DNA of 13,053 bases from an uncultured Verrucomicrobiota bacterium (GCA_945483525.1 CALYRV010000050.1:1-13053); one strand, 5' to 3'. Shown: positions 1 through 7,496, counted from the first letter of the stretch. Program-made: numbers and translations. Notes: generated by a model from the letters alone, not told the origin.

Positions 1-131
1 CGCCAATGCTGTAAAGTCTGATTGCGCGCAGATGTTCTTCGTGTTGGAATGAGCGCCTTCAGATGGAAAAGTCTACGACGAAAAAGAAGGGGAAACTGGG
101 ATAAATTACCCCAGAAATAGTGGGATAAGGG
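1..131. other. Left-edge stretch without a supported gene
   Basis: No convincing gene is visible here. A plus-strand frame open from the left edge (from base 2) ends at a TGA at 50-52 and could be the last 16 residues of an upstream gene, but it is too short to identify. Farther on, CTGGG (96-100) and CCCAG (110-114) form a 5-bp inverted repeat with a 9-base loop. No T-run follows it, so it is not a convincing terminator. The 7-mer GGGATAA occurs twice (98-104 and 122-128). Confidence 0.3.
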
Positions 132-185
132 TGTAAGACGAGGGTGGGTTGACGCTGTCTTACAAGTTGTGATAGAATGTAAGAC
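132..185 (+). promoter_or_regulatory. Toxin-antitoxin promoter with three TGTAAGAC operator half-sites
   Basis: A sigma70-like promoter is readable: TTGACG (149-154), an 18-base spacer, and TAGAAT (173-178), placing the start of transcription near 185. The 8-mer TGTAAGAC occurs at 132-139, as its exact reverse complement GTCTTACA at 157-164, and again at 178-185. The middle copy makes an inverted repeat with each outer copy. The copies lie upstream of the -35, inside the spacer, and over the -10/+1, with centres about 25 and 21 bases apart. This is the layout expected for cooperative autorepression by a ribbon-helix-helix antitoxin, alone or with its toxin. The repeats are seen; the repressor identity is inferred. 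Confidence 0.7.
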
Positions 186-202
186 AAAAGAGGACCTCAG
201 GT

Positions 203-481
203 ATGGAATCGGTGTTGGTGAACTTTCGGATGCCGAAGAAGCGGTTTTTGCAGATCCGTGAAATAGCTTCGCGGAATATGGTTTCGGTTTCGGAGTATAT
301 CCGCAATTGCGTCGAGCGGGAGTTGGGTCTGAACGCCGTCGCTGAGCGCGAGGCGGCCGTATGGCGGTCAGAGCTGCAGCAGGATGTTCGGGATCTTATC
401 GGGATCGCGGAAGGCGCAGAGGTTGACGATCGCGCCGAAAGGGATGCTTATCACGACTATCTCGCGGAGAAATATTCGTGA
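203..481 (+). CDS. Ribbon-helix-helix antitoxin of a PIN-toxin operon
   Basis: A 92-residue protein. The N-terminus fits a ribbon-helix-helix (CopG/Arc-like) DNA-binding fold: a short strand (SVLVNFRMP, residues 3-11), helix A (about 12-27), and helix B starting at VSVSEYIRN and running to about residue 42. The charged C-terminal half (about 45-92) is the usual place for the toxin-wrapping segment of such antitoxins. A purine-rich site AGAGGA lies 9 bases before the ATG. The gene overlaps the downstream PIN toxin by four bases (GTGA), typical of translational coupling in toxin-antitoxin pairs. It likely neutralises the toxin and represses its own promoter through the TGTAAGAC repeats just upstream. 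The exact antitoxin family is not certain from sequence alone. Confidence 0.75.
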   Translation: MESVLVNFRMPKKRFLQIREIASRNMVSVSEYIRNCVERELGLNAVAEREAAVWRSELQQDVRDLIGIAEGAEVDDRAERDAYHDYLAEKYS

Positions 482-891
482 AGGTGTTCGTTGATCTGGA
501 TATTCTGCTGGACGTAGTTCTTGACCGTTCCGAGTTCGTCAAGGAGTCCGCGCAGTCGCTCGGCCGCATCGTCTCCGTGCGTTCCTGCAGAGGTTATGTC
601 GCGCAGCACGCGGTCACAACGCTTTTCTACATCGTGAGGAAGCAGTGCGGAATCGAAGGCGCGCGAACGGTGGTTCGAAAGGTGCTGAAGCTGTTGATGG
701 TGCTCCCGGCAACGCAGAAGACGCTGATTGACGCTACTGATTCGAAATATGCCGCTTATGAGGATGCGGTTTCGTTTCTGTCCGCCGATGCAGCCGGATG
801 TGATGTGATTATAACGCGTAATCCGAAGGACTATTCGAAGAGTCCGGTTCCCGCGATGACGCCGGCGGAGTTTCTGTCGCTGACTCGATGA
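478..891 (+). CDS. vapC: PIN-domain ribonuclease toxin (VapC-type, PIN_3-like)
   Basis: A 137-residue protein of the size of single-domain PIN toxins, which are Mg-dependent ribonucleases that cut RNA and stop growth. The N-terminus reads VFVDLDILLD, matching the first strand with the catalytic Asp (D6) followed by a second acidic position (D8, often Asn in this family). Later come E95/D96 (YEDAV), then D109 and the block ITRNPKDY (111-119, with D118), the C-terminal acidic cluster. The ending VPAMTPAEFL resembles the PIN_3 subgroup. All acidic positions I would expect are present, so it looks active. The start is GTG at 478, overlapping the antitoxin stop (479-481). Transcription probably comes from the operator-controlled promoter near 149-178. 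RNA target unknown. Confidence 0.8.
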   Translation: MKVFVDLDILLDVVLDRSEFVKESAQSLGRIVSVRSCRGYVAQHAVTTLFYIVRKQCGIEGARTVVRKVLKLLMVLPATQKTLIDATDSKYAAYEDAVSFLSADAAGCDVIITRNPKDYSKSPVPAMTPAEFLSLTR

Positions 892-975
892 TTCGCGGCG
901 GGACTTGGGACGAGGTTTCTGCCGGCTACGAGGGTCGTGCGAGATGCGTGAAAATCTTTAATATGATGGACAAAA

Positions 976-996
976 CGTGCATGTTTTTCATGCACG
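976..996. promoter_or_regulatory. Perfect 8-bp inverted repeat upstream of the secretion operon
   Basis: CGTGCATG (976-983), a TTTTT loop (984-988) and CATGCACG (989-996) form a perfect inverted repeat in the gap after the toxin gene. The right arm covers the place where a -35 element would lie for the TATAAT box at 1014. That favours an operator for a dimeric regulator. It could instead be a weak terminator: a plus-strand T-run is missing after the stem, while read on the minus strand it is followed by four T. Confidence 0.5.
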
Positions 997-1013
997 CGCG
1001 CGAGAAATTTTGA

Positions 1014-1019
1014 TATAAT
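1014..1019 (+). promoter_or_regulatory. TATAAT -10 box of the gspL-like gene
   Basis: A consensus TATAAT lies only 9 bases before the ATG at 1029. Transcription would start around 1025-1027, leaving a leader of just a few bases and no room for a ribosome-binding site. Bases 1020-1028 indeed contain no purine-rich Shine-Dalgarno sequence, unlike most genes downstream. No good -35 hexamer is present; its expected place (about 991-996) is the right arm of the inverted repeat, suggesting an activator- or repressor-dependent promoter. Confidence 0.5.
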
Positions 1020-1028
1020 AGCGATCAA

Positions 1029-2201
1029 ATGTCGGATAATGTCCAGGTCGTCGCTTTTGAAGGTGGCGAGCTCAGTTTGTTATCGGAGGACTGCGAATCT
1101 TCCGAAGCTGTGCTCGCTCTTCCGTTGAGTCGGCTTATTGTCAAGATGATCCGCGTGCCAGAGGAAGGGCGCGCGGATCCCGCTGCTTTTGCCGCGCCGA
1201 TGTTGCAGGCGATGAGTCCATATCCGGATGAAACGCTTACGGTGAGCTATGAGACGGTTCGTGAGACTGAAAAGGGGCTGATCATTCTCGCTGCGGCGCT
1301 TCCCGAGAGTGCGACGGACGATATTGCGGAGGCATTGGATGCGCGCAAGATTAACGTGACCCGCGTCGATGCGTTGATTCTTGGCGAGCTCCGTCGGCTT
1401 TGGGATGGTATCAATACCATCGACGGTAAGCGTCGGCTTATCAAGGTGAAGTCCGTTGACTGTACGACGCTGATAGTTCTCGACGGTGATGCTCCGGCTT
1501 CGATACGAGCCGTTTCCGATGGTGCGTCGATGAAGCGCGAGGAAATGCTTTCTCTGCTTGAGGCCGAGGATTTTGACGGCCCCATGGAGCTTGTGGAGAC
1601 GCTTGAATTCAGGTCCGATTCCGTCAAGGCGATGGAAGGTGTCGCCGAACGTTCGTTGGAGGAAGGTTCGCTCAACGCGTTGCCGTTGAGTTGGCGAGAG
1701 GTGCTGGACGAGACGCGCTTCAAGTCGAAGCTTTTCAGACGATTTTCGATTGCCGGCGGCATCTGGGTGTTTGTCATGGCGGTTCTGTTCGGGGTTCCTG
1801 TCGTGTTCGGTTTTCTGACCGACCATCAGAAGTCGCTTTGCCGCGAGCATTCCCGTCAGTTCAATGAAGTCTCCACGATCAAGGAGAAGGTCGAGATCAT
1901 CAAGAAATATTCGAATCACGATCGCGGCGCGCTTGAGATCATGAAGGCGATCAGCGACCGCCTGCCGCAGGGAATCGATCTTGACAGTTGGTCTTTCAAG
2001 CGTGATGACGGGCTCAAGATCTCTGGTGTCGGTGACGAGGACGTTCTGGTCTATAAGTTCAAGGACGCGCTGGAGGCGATCACCTTCGGCGAAGACGGAG
2101 AGAAGTTGTTCAAGAAGATTGACATGGGTAACTTGAGCGCGTCTCGTGGGCGTCAGAAATTCACCATTGAGCTCGGCTATGCTGCGGAGGAGGAGGAATG
2201 A
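1029..2201 (+). CDS. GspL-like (PilM/PilN-like) inner-membrane assembly protein
   Basis: A 390-residue bitopic protein. Residues about 1-215 are soluble and cytoplasmic, with the spacing of the degenerate actin-like domain of GspL/PilM (LPLSRLIVKMIRVP at 31-44, MSPYPDETLTVSYE at 62-75). A PilN-like juncture (LNALPLSWREV, 215-225) precedes one membrane segment (about 240-263). The periplasmic part (264-390) has a short coiled stretch and then a PilN/GspL ferredoxin-like region (MKAISDRLPQGIDLDSWSF, ISGVGDED). In type II secretion and type IV pili these parts link the cytoplasmic ATPase to the periplasmic alignment complex. The next gene, GspM/PilO-like, overlaps its stop by four bases, supporting a GspL-GspM pair. 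It is the first gene of the operon and appears to be translated from an almost leaderless message. Family assignment rests on layout and context, not strong motifs. Confidence 0.65.
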   Translation: MSDNVQVVAFEGGELSLLSEDCESSEAVLALPLSRLIVKMIRVPEEGRADPAAFAAPMLQAMSPYPDETLTVSYETVRETEKGLIILAAALPESATDDIAEALDARKINVTRVDALILGELRRLWDGINTIDGKRRLIKVKSVDCTTLIVLDGDAPASIRAVSDGASMKREEMLSLLEAEDFDGPMELVETLEFRSDSVKAMEGVAERSLEEGSLNALPLSWREVLDETRFKSKLFRRFSIAGGIWVFVMAVLFGVPVVFGFLTDHQKSLCREHSRQFNEVSTIKEKVEIIKKYSNHDRGALEIMKAISDRLPQGIDLDSWSFKRDDGLKISGVGDEDVLVYKFKDALEAITFGEDGEKLFKKIDMGNLSASRGRQKFTIELGYAAEEEE

Positions 2202-2743
2202 GCACGATGGGGCTGAAGGAGAAGGCGGTGCTCGCGTCGCTCGGCATGTTCCTGTTGTACGGGCTGGCGGTGGTGATCTGGTTTCTCAAGATGGATATCA
2301 CCAGTAGGCAGGGCGATTGGAATCGCGCGCAGCGTCGTTATCGCGAGGCGTGTGCGAAGTATCGTTCCGAATGCCGTCTGATCTCCGAGAAGCGTGACTG
2401 GATCGATGCCTATGACCGGGAGAAGGCGTCGATGCCGACTTTCAGACGTGATCTTGCGACTGATACGACTTGGCTCGAGAAGGTGGGTGAAGTCGCGAAG
2501 AAGCATAAGATCGACATCTCTAGTCGTAAGGCCGGCAAGGAGATTGCCGCTGACGACGTGTTGGAGCAGAAGATCGACTGTAACTGGGAGGGTTCGCTGG
2601 AGTCGCTCGTGAAGTTCATGCATGAGCTTGAGAATTCCGAGGGAGGGATGTTCGATTTTCATTCGATTTCGTTCAAACCGAGTTCCAAGAAGGGCTATCT
2701 CAAGGGGTCGTTCACCGTCACTTGCGCGTATATGCGAGAGTGA
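2198..2743 (+). CDS. GspM/PilO-like periplasmic alignment protein
   Basis: A 181-residue protein with a short cytoplasmic N-terminus, one membrane helix (about 10-30), a charged probable coiled coil (about 38-78), and a C-terminal alpha/beta region (about 90-181; SLESLVKFMHELENSEGGMF, then DFHSISFKP and SFTVTCAYM) consistent with the ferredoxin-like fold of GspM and PilO. Such proteins pair with GspL/PilN and connect the inner-membrane platform to the secretin. The ATG overlaps the preceding stop (ATGA) and is preceded by a very strong AGGAGGAGG site inside the end of the upstream gene, so the two subunits are probably made in matched amounts. The gene's stop codon (2741-2743) lies inside a GTGAA-type repeat leading into gspD. 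Little sequence is conserved in this family, so the call leans on topology and position. Confidence 0.6.
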   Translation: MSTMGLKEKAVLASLGMFLLYGLAVVIWFLKMDITSRQGDWNRAQRRYREACAKYRSECRLISEKRDWIDAYDREKASMPTFRRDLATDTTWLEKVGEVAKKHKIDISSRKAGKEIAADDVLEQKIDCNWEGSLESLVKFMHELENSEGGMFDFHSISFKPSSKKGYLKGSFTVTCAYMRE

Positions 2744-2782
2744 AAGAGTAAAGGTGAAAAGGTTGAAAAGCGTGGAGAGAAG
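2739..2782 (+). repeat. Diverged AGTGAAG-type repeat carrying the gspD ribosome site
   Basis: This purine-rich stretch consists of degenerate GTGAA units (AGTGAAAG, AGGTGAAAA, GGTTGAAAA) and ends in GTGGAGAGAAG directly before TTTATGAA, the gspD start. It has the same order as the copy at 12664-12711, which also ends in GTGGAG, purines and TTTATGAA. The upstream gene's TGA stop falls in the first unit, and the GGAGAGAAG part serves as the gspD Shine-Dalgarno site. It is the most diverged of the clear copies. Confidence 0.5.
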
Positions 2783-2785
2783 TTT

Positions 2786-5212
2786 ATGAATAAGACGATG
2801 TTGATGATCATCACGGCAATGCTGGCTACCACGGCTTTTACGCAGGGGACGCCTACGGCGCCGGAGAGTTCGGATGGCGAGAAGCAGGCTATGAAGGAGG
2901 CCCCCGCGCTTAATTGGGAGCAGGCTCCGGTCGACATGGTGTTGCAGGCCTACGGGGATCAGATCGGTAGGACCGTTCTCAAGGATCCAGGTACGCCTAA
3001 CGCGTCGATTACGCTCAAGTCCCGTGAGGGGCAGAAGCTTTCGCAGGAGGAGTATCTTGAGGCGATTGAGGTCGTGCTTGAGATGAATGGCGTCCATATC
3101 GAGCCTTACGGCGAGAAGTTCATTCGCGCGGTCCCTCGCGCCAAGGCCCGCAAGATTGTCGGTATGGCGGTTTACATGAGCATGGAGGATGCCAGGAATG
3201 CCAATCCGAAGGACGGGACGGTTGTCTCGGTCCGACTAAAATTTGAGAATATCGGCACAGAAGAGGCTCAGAAGGCGTTGGAGGGTTTTAAGAGCGACTC
3301 CGGTCTTCTGCAGGTGTTCGAGCGCACTAATTCGATCCTCGTCACCGACACCTGGGAGAATATCAAGCGGATGGATGAGATCATTCGTTCGATCGACAAG
3401 GGCATAGATGTGAAGGAAAAGGTGTTCTACAAGCAGATTAAGTATGCTAATGTTAACGACATCAAGGCCGTGCTTGAGGCGATCGTGCAGGAGAGCCAGA
3501 AGGAGCTGGAGAAGAACAAGGTCTCCACCGCAGCACGGAATCATTCGCAGTCGACTTCCAGAATGTCGCCGGTGAACACGCCGACCAGTCGTCTGCTTCT
3601 TAACCGTAATCAGCCGCCGCCGCAGCCGACGGTCAACGAGTCACAGATCACGAGTTTGTCCGACGCCGAGCGTGGAATGATCCGCGGCAAAGTGCTGATC
3701 ATTGCCGACGAGCGGTCTAATAAGCTGATTATTGTCACCGAACCGGATAATATGAAGTCTTTTGAAGCGGTGATTGAAGAACTTGATATCGAGACAACGC
3801 CGGATACGGTTGTTAAGGTGTATCGGCTCAAATATGCCGATGCCGAGGAGGTCTCCGACATGATCAACGACCTTATCGGCAACGCTCCGTCTTCGAAGTC
3901 GTCGTCCAAGGGCAGCCAGAACGCGACGAGTTCCAAGAAGCAGTCCGGTAAGGCAGGGCAGGCTGCCGCGAAGAAATCCGCCAATCAGCGGTCCGGCGAT
4001 GCGAAGGCCGGGGAGCTTTCGAAGGATAACACCACCGTCCTTGCCGACAAGCGCATTAACGGGCTCGTGGTGATGACCGAAAAGGATCTGGTGAAGACGA
4101 TTGAGACAATCATCGAGTCGATGGACGTCAAGCTCTCTCAGGTTCTTATTGAGACGGTTATCGTCGAGGTCGGTCTGGACGATACCATTAAGACTGGCGT
4201 AGATTGGATTTCTGGGCTCAAGAGCGCCAATCAAGCCATGACTGGTGGTGGCGGTATGAATCCCACTCCGAGAGTCGATTCTGAGCTTGCGACGGATGCA
4301 ATCGCGATGGTTCCTGGAGGGCAGGGGATCGGCTATTTCGCGCATCTCAAGGATTTGGACCTCAGTGCCGTCATCCAGGCGTCCAAGAGCGATACGCATT
4401 CGAAATATATTGCTTCACCGGTGATTATGACTGTTGATAACAAGGTGGCAACGATTGACGCTACCACTAAGCAGCAGTTCATCACCGGATGGCAGGCGGT
4501 TTCGTCTTCGTATGCTGGCAGTGGGTTGCCATCACCGACGTATTCGTCGACGGACATCGGGCTTAAGGTCAAGGTTACTCCGAAAATCAATCCCAACGGT
4601 ACTGTCATGCTGGAGGTCGAGGAGGAGTACACTCAGGTCGCCGGCAAGCAGGAAATGCTCGTGCCTAACACTACTTCTGGCTCGGGATCGTCCTATTCGG
4701 CTCAGCAGGTTGACATCCCGACCACTCGCAAGATGACGTCTGACGTGTTGTTGGAGAACATGCAGACGATTGTGTTCGGCGGGTTAATCGAGTCTAAGGA
4801 GGGCGAGACCAGCGGCGGCATTCCGATCCTCAAGGATATCCCGTGGATTGGGAAGTGGCTTTTCGGTAAGGTTGAAATTACCGAAAAACGCACCGAGCTG
4901 CTGGTGTTCATGACACCGTATGTGATGGATGACGGGAATGCCGCCCAGGCAGAGGCGGCTCGCCGTAAGATGTCGCTTTCCGATCCTCATCCGTGGGATG
5001 ATCACGGCTGGTCTGGGTCCAAGCTTGCCGATCCGGTTTCCGCGAAAGAGCAGCTTCGCAAGCAGCGCGCGGAGTGGAAGAAGCTAGACGAAGAGCATGC
5101 GGCCGAGGTTGAAATCGAGAAAGCCCAGGAAGAGCGCATTCAGATGTTGATTGAGCGCGCTCGCGAAGAGGCCGAGGAGGCCGCGAAGCGTAAACAGGAG
5201 CGTGGTGAATGA
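2786..5212 (+). CDS. gspD: GspD secretin, outer-membrane channel
   Basis: An 808-residue secretin, the outer-membrane gate of type II secretion. An N-terminal signal peptide (about 1-19) has no lipobox. An N0-like domain follows (about 40-117), then N-type modules at about 146-205, 213-336 and 342-448. Two of them carry long low-complexity loops, one Ser/Gln/Pro-rich (about 243-290) and one Ser/Lys/Ala-rich (about 366-414). The secretin core (about 450-715) shows SQVLIETVIVEV, ASPVIMTVDN, DIGLKVKVTPKI, VFGGLIESK, IPILKDIPWIGKWLFG and ELLVFMTPYVM, all hallmark positions. After it comes a tail with a highly charged probable coiled coil (about 752-808) in place of a recognisable pilotin-binding S domain. 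The start is supported by the signal peptide and by GGAGAGAAG upstream. It overlaps the next gene by four bases. Confidence 0.93.
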   Translation: MNKTMLMIITAMLATTAFTQGTPTAPESSDGEKQAMKEAPALNWEQAPVDMVLQAYGDQIGRTVLKDPGTPNASITLKSREGQKLSQEEYLEAIEVVLEMNGVHIEPYGEKFIRAVPRAKARKIVGMAVYMSMEDARNANPKDGTVVSVRLKFENIGTEEAQKALEGFKSDSGLLQVFERTNSILVTDTWENIKRMDEIIRSIDKGIDVKEKVFYKQIKYANVNDIKAVLEAIVQESQKELEKNKVSTAARNHSQSTSRMSPVNTPTSRLLLNRNQPPPQPTVNESQITSLSDAERGMIRGKVLIIADERSNKLIIVTEPDNMKSFEAVIEELDIETTPDTVVKVYRLKYADAEEVSDMINDLIGNAPSSKSSSKGSQNATSSKKQSGKAGQAAAKKSANQRSGDAKAGELSKDNTTVLADKRINGLVVMTEKDLVKTIETIIESMDVKLSQVLIETVIVEVGLDDTIKTGVDWISGLKSANQAMTGGGGMNPTPRVDSELATDAIAMVPGGQGIGYFAHLKDLDLSAVIQASKSDTHSKYIASPVIMTVDNKVATIDATTKQQFITGWQAVSSSYAGSGLPSPTYSSTDIGLKVKVTPKINPNGTVMLEVEEEYTQVAGKQEMLVPNTTSGSGSSYSAQQVDIPTTRKMTSDVLLENMQTIVFGGLIESKEGETSGGIPILKDIPWIGKWLFGKVEITEKRTELLVFMTPYVMDDGNAAQAEAARRKMSLSDPHPWDDHGWSGSKLADPVSAKEQLRKQRAEWKKLDEEHAAEVEIEKAQEERIQMLIERAREEAEEAAKRKQERGE
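4860..4887. other. Perfect 10-bp inverted repeat inside gspD
   Basis: TTTTCGGTAA (4860-4869) and TTACCGAAAA (4878-4887) are exact reverse complements separated by 8 bases, forming a hairpin in the coding sequence for the conserved end of the secretin core (LFGKVEITEK). It may be chance produced by codon choice, or an mRNA structure. No T-run follows it on the plus strand. Confidence 0.35.
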
Positions 5213-6132
5213 CGATGTCGCTTTTTTCGCTGGTGGTGACGCTTGTTTGGGCGGTGGCCTTTGGGTTGCTCGCGTGGTATGTGTCGTCCGTTGCCGGAGA
5301 GGTGACCTATGTTACTTTGGCTGACGGGCGGCGACAGGAAAGGTCGTTGCCGGCCACCTTTAAGATCCTGCTACCATTCGTCGGCAATCTTGACCGCGTC
5401 ATCACCCGTCCCGTGTTCGCTTCACAGATAGAGGTTGCGGACTCGATGTTGGTGTCGGCTGGATTTGAAGGGGTGCTGACCGGACGTGAATTTGTGGCCA
5501 TCAAGCTGCTTTCTCCGGTTGTGCTCGGGCTCGCGTGGACGGTTTTCGTGGGGCTCATGATGTCCGTCATCTACGGCTCTCCATTCGAGAGTGGTTTTGT
5601 GCCGTTGTCGATGCTCGGTTTTGCGATTTTCTATCTGCAGCCGATGATGTGGCTTAGGGGCGCGGTCAAGAAGCGTCACCTTTCGATCATGAAGGCGTTG
5701 CCGTTCGTGCTGGATCTGCTGACGCTGTCCGTCGAAGCCGGCATGGATTTCATTTCCGCGTTGCAACGTAACTGCAAGGGTCGCAAGATGGACGCGCTGA
5801 ACGAGGAGCTACTCCGGATGACCAAGGAGATCCAGATCGGGGCCTCGCGCAAGGAGGCGCTTAAGAGCATGGCCGAGCGTGTCAAACAGCCCGACCTGAA
5901 GTCTGTCGCCTTCGCGCTTATTCAGGCTGATGAGCTCGGCGTCTCGATCGGATCGATCCTCCGCATCCAGTCGGAAGAGTTGCGTTCCCGTCGTTTCGAC
6001 CGGGCGGAAAAACTTGCGGCGCAGGCGCCGACCAAGATGCTTGGTCCGTTGATGCTCTGCATTTTCCCGGCAGTCTTCATCATTCTTCTCGGACCCGTGC
6101 TCAATAACGCGCTGAAGGGTTCGCTGTTCTGA
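5209..6132 (+). CDS. TadC/GspF-family inner-membrane platform protein
   Basis: A 307-residue polytopic protein with membrane segments at about 5-26, 100-121, 130-150 and 277-298. Between the third and fourth lies one cytoplasmic T2SSF domain (about 163-275: LPFVLDLLTLSVEAGMDF, ADELGVSIGSIL, RAEKLAAQAPTKM), followed by PLMLCIFPAVFIILLGP. A single T2SSF domain at this length is the pattern of TadB/TadC rather than canonical GspF, which is about 400 residues with two such domains. The wording LSVEAGMDF and AEKLAAQAPTKM resembles TadC in particular. It would sit in the inner membrane and couple the assembly ATPase to subunit extrusion. The ATG overlaps the gspD stop (ATGA), with AGGAG upstream; an in-frame ATG at 5215 is an alternative. 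TadC usually has a TadB partner, and none is in this window. Confidence 0.85.
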   Translation: MTMSLFSLVVTLVWAVAFGLLAWYVSSVAGEVTYVTLADGRRQERSLPATFKILLPFVGNLDRVITRPVFASQIEVADSMLVSAGFEGVLTGREFVAIKLLSPVVLGLAWTVFVGLMMSVIYGSPFESGFVPLSMLGFAIFYLQPMMWLRGAVKKRHLSIMKALPFVLDLLTLSVEAGMDFISALQRNCKGRKMDALNEELLRMTKEIQIGASRKEALKSMAERVKQPDLKSVAFALIQADELGVSIGSILRIQSEELRSRRFDRAEKLAAQAPTKMLGPLMLCIFPAVFIILLGPVLNNALKGSLF

Positions 6133-6135
6133 TTT

Positions 6136-7455
6136 ATGAAAAGACCTGAACTACTTATCGAAAACGGCGACCTCGCTGGCAAGCGCTTCTGCGTTACCGA
6201 GAAGGGGCTTCGCCTCGGCCGGTCTTCGTCTAATGATGTACATATCCCGGACGAAGAACTTTCTCGTAACCACTGTTTCTTTGAGTGTTACGGTGATGAC
6301 GGCATTCGGGTGACGGACCTCGCCAGCGCTAACGGTACTGCGGTTAACGGCACGATGATCGGCGGTGATGCTGTGGATCTGCATCCTGGTGATATCATCG
6401 AGGTTGGTGGGGTGGTTATCCGTGTCGTAGGAGAAGGCGTGCCGGCGAAGTCCGCGGCTGACGGTCATGTTGATCTCGGGTTCGGTGGGAAGACTGGTTC
6501 CGCTGGTGTCGCGGCTCCCGCCGAGGTGGCGAAGAAGCGTTCTCCGATAGCCAATATCCTCTGGGTGGTGGTGGCGCTGGTGTTCGCTGGCGGTATCGTT
6601 GTCGTTCTTAACGACATGGATCGGTCGGCTCCGGAAACCCATGACATCCCGGAAACGGAGAAGAAGGAGGAGCTTCGCGAGCTTTATTATGAGAAAGTCG
6701 ACGCCGACAGCGAGAAGATCTTTCGTTATTCGATGTCACTGGTGAACGGTAATACGCTCACCGCCACGGTCGACGACATTCCTGCAGAGAATCGTCATAT
6801 CAATAAGAGTATTTACCTCAGTGATGTTGCGAAGTCGCGACTTGAGGAGATTCTCTCCGATGCTGATTTTCGTAAGCTTGACCGTGAATACGCCGGGCCC
6901 GAATCTGATCCGCCGACGCTGAAGAGCCGCACGCTCAAGGTGGTTTGGTCTCGTCACGGCAAGCGTGTCACTTGCGTTAACACCGTTGAACCTGATGTCT
7001 TTGTTCGCATCCGAGAGAAGTTGGAGGCGTTCTCTAAGAACGAGCTAGGAATCTGGGCGATGGGGCATAGCAGAGCTCAGCTGATTACGCTCGCCGAAGA
7101 GGCGGCAGAGACCGCGGAGATGAAATGGGAGGATCGAGAAGTTGAATATGGCAATTGTTTCGCTGCGGTTCATGCATGGAAGGAAGCGATCTTCTATCTT
7201 GAGACGGTGAATCCCAAGCCGAAGAAGTTCGAGGAATATCAGAAGAAGATGAAGATCGCAGTGGAGGATCTTGACCAGCGTTACCGTGATCACCGCTTTG
7301 CCGCCGACCGCGCGATCAATATTGCGGACTGGCTTAAGGCGAAGGAGGAGCTCCAGATCCTCATTGCGCTGGTTCCTGACCGGGACGATGATCGTTATCG
7401 CGAGGCCTCCGCCAAGCTGGTGGATGTCGAGAAGCGTATGGGTGGAGGAAGGTAG
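6136..7455 (+). CDS. FHA-domain membrane protein with periplasmic helical repeat region
   Basis: A 439-residue protein with three parts. Residues about 5-98 form a forkhead-associated domain, a phosphothreonine-binding module, with the signature residues present: G28 R29 S30, S43 R44 N45 H46, N66 G67 and N71 G72. A Gly/Ala-rich linker follows, then one membrane helix (about 139-158). The C-terminal region (about 160-439) has a mixed part followed by helices rich in Glu/Lys/Ala (about 325-435) that look TPR-like. The FHA domain would be cytoplasmic and the rest periplasmic. It starts three bases after the TadC-like stop, with only a weak ribosome site, suggesting coupled translation. FHA proteins accompany several secretion machines, where they read Ser/Thr kinase signals; a role in assembly or gating here is inferred from context. 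No kinase is in the window. Confidence 0.75.
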   Translation: MKRPELLIENGDLAGKRFCVTEKGLRLGRSSSNDVHIPDEELSRNHCFFECYGDDGIRVTDLASANGTAVNGTMIGGDAVDLHPGDIIEVGGVVIRVVGEGVPAKSAADGHVDLGFGGKTGSAGVAAPAEVAKKRSPIANILWVVVALVFAGGIVVVLNDMDRSAPETHDIPETEKKEELRELYYEKVDADSEKIFRYSMSLVNGNTLTATVDDIPAENRHINKSIYLSDVAKSRLEEILSDADFRKLDREYAGPESDPPTLKSRTLKVVWSRHGKRVTCVNTVEPDVFVRIREKLEAFSKNELGIWAMGHSRAQLITLAEEAAETAEMKWEDREVEYGNCFAAVHAWKEAIFYLETVNPKPKKFEEYQKKMKIAVEDLDQRYRDHRFAADRAINIADWLKAKEELQILIALVPDRDDDRYREASAKLVDVEKRMGGGR

Positions 7456-7496
7456 TCGTGGGTCGCAGTGGTAATGGTAGAGTGAAGGGGGAAGTC

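Noticed and set aside
2..52. Possible C-terminal end of an upstream gene
   Set aside because: Only 16 residues remain, with no motif, and other frames are equally uninformative.
1404..1421. Inverted repeat GATGGTAT-CA-ATACCATC
   Set aside because: It lies in the coding sequence for DGINTID of the GspL-like protein; short and plausible by chance.
2177..3097. Long minus-strand open frame opposite the gspM-like and gspD genes
   Set aside because: It overlaps two well-supported plus-strand genes, is rich in Arg/His/Leu as expected from antisense of this codon usage, and shows no domain motif.
7458..7496. GTG start for the PEGA protein 13 codons upstream
   Set aside because: The ATG at 7497 has the better ribosome site and gives a normal signal peptide; the extension is hydrophilic and unlike a leader.
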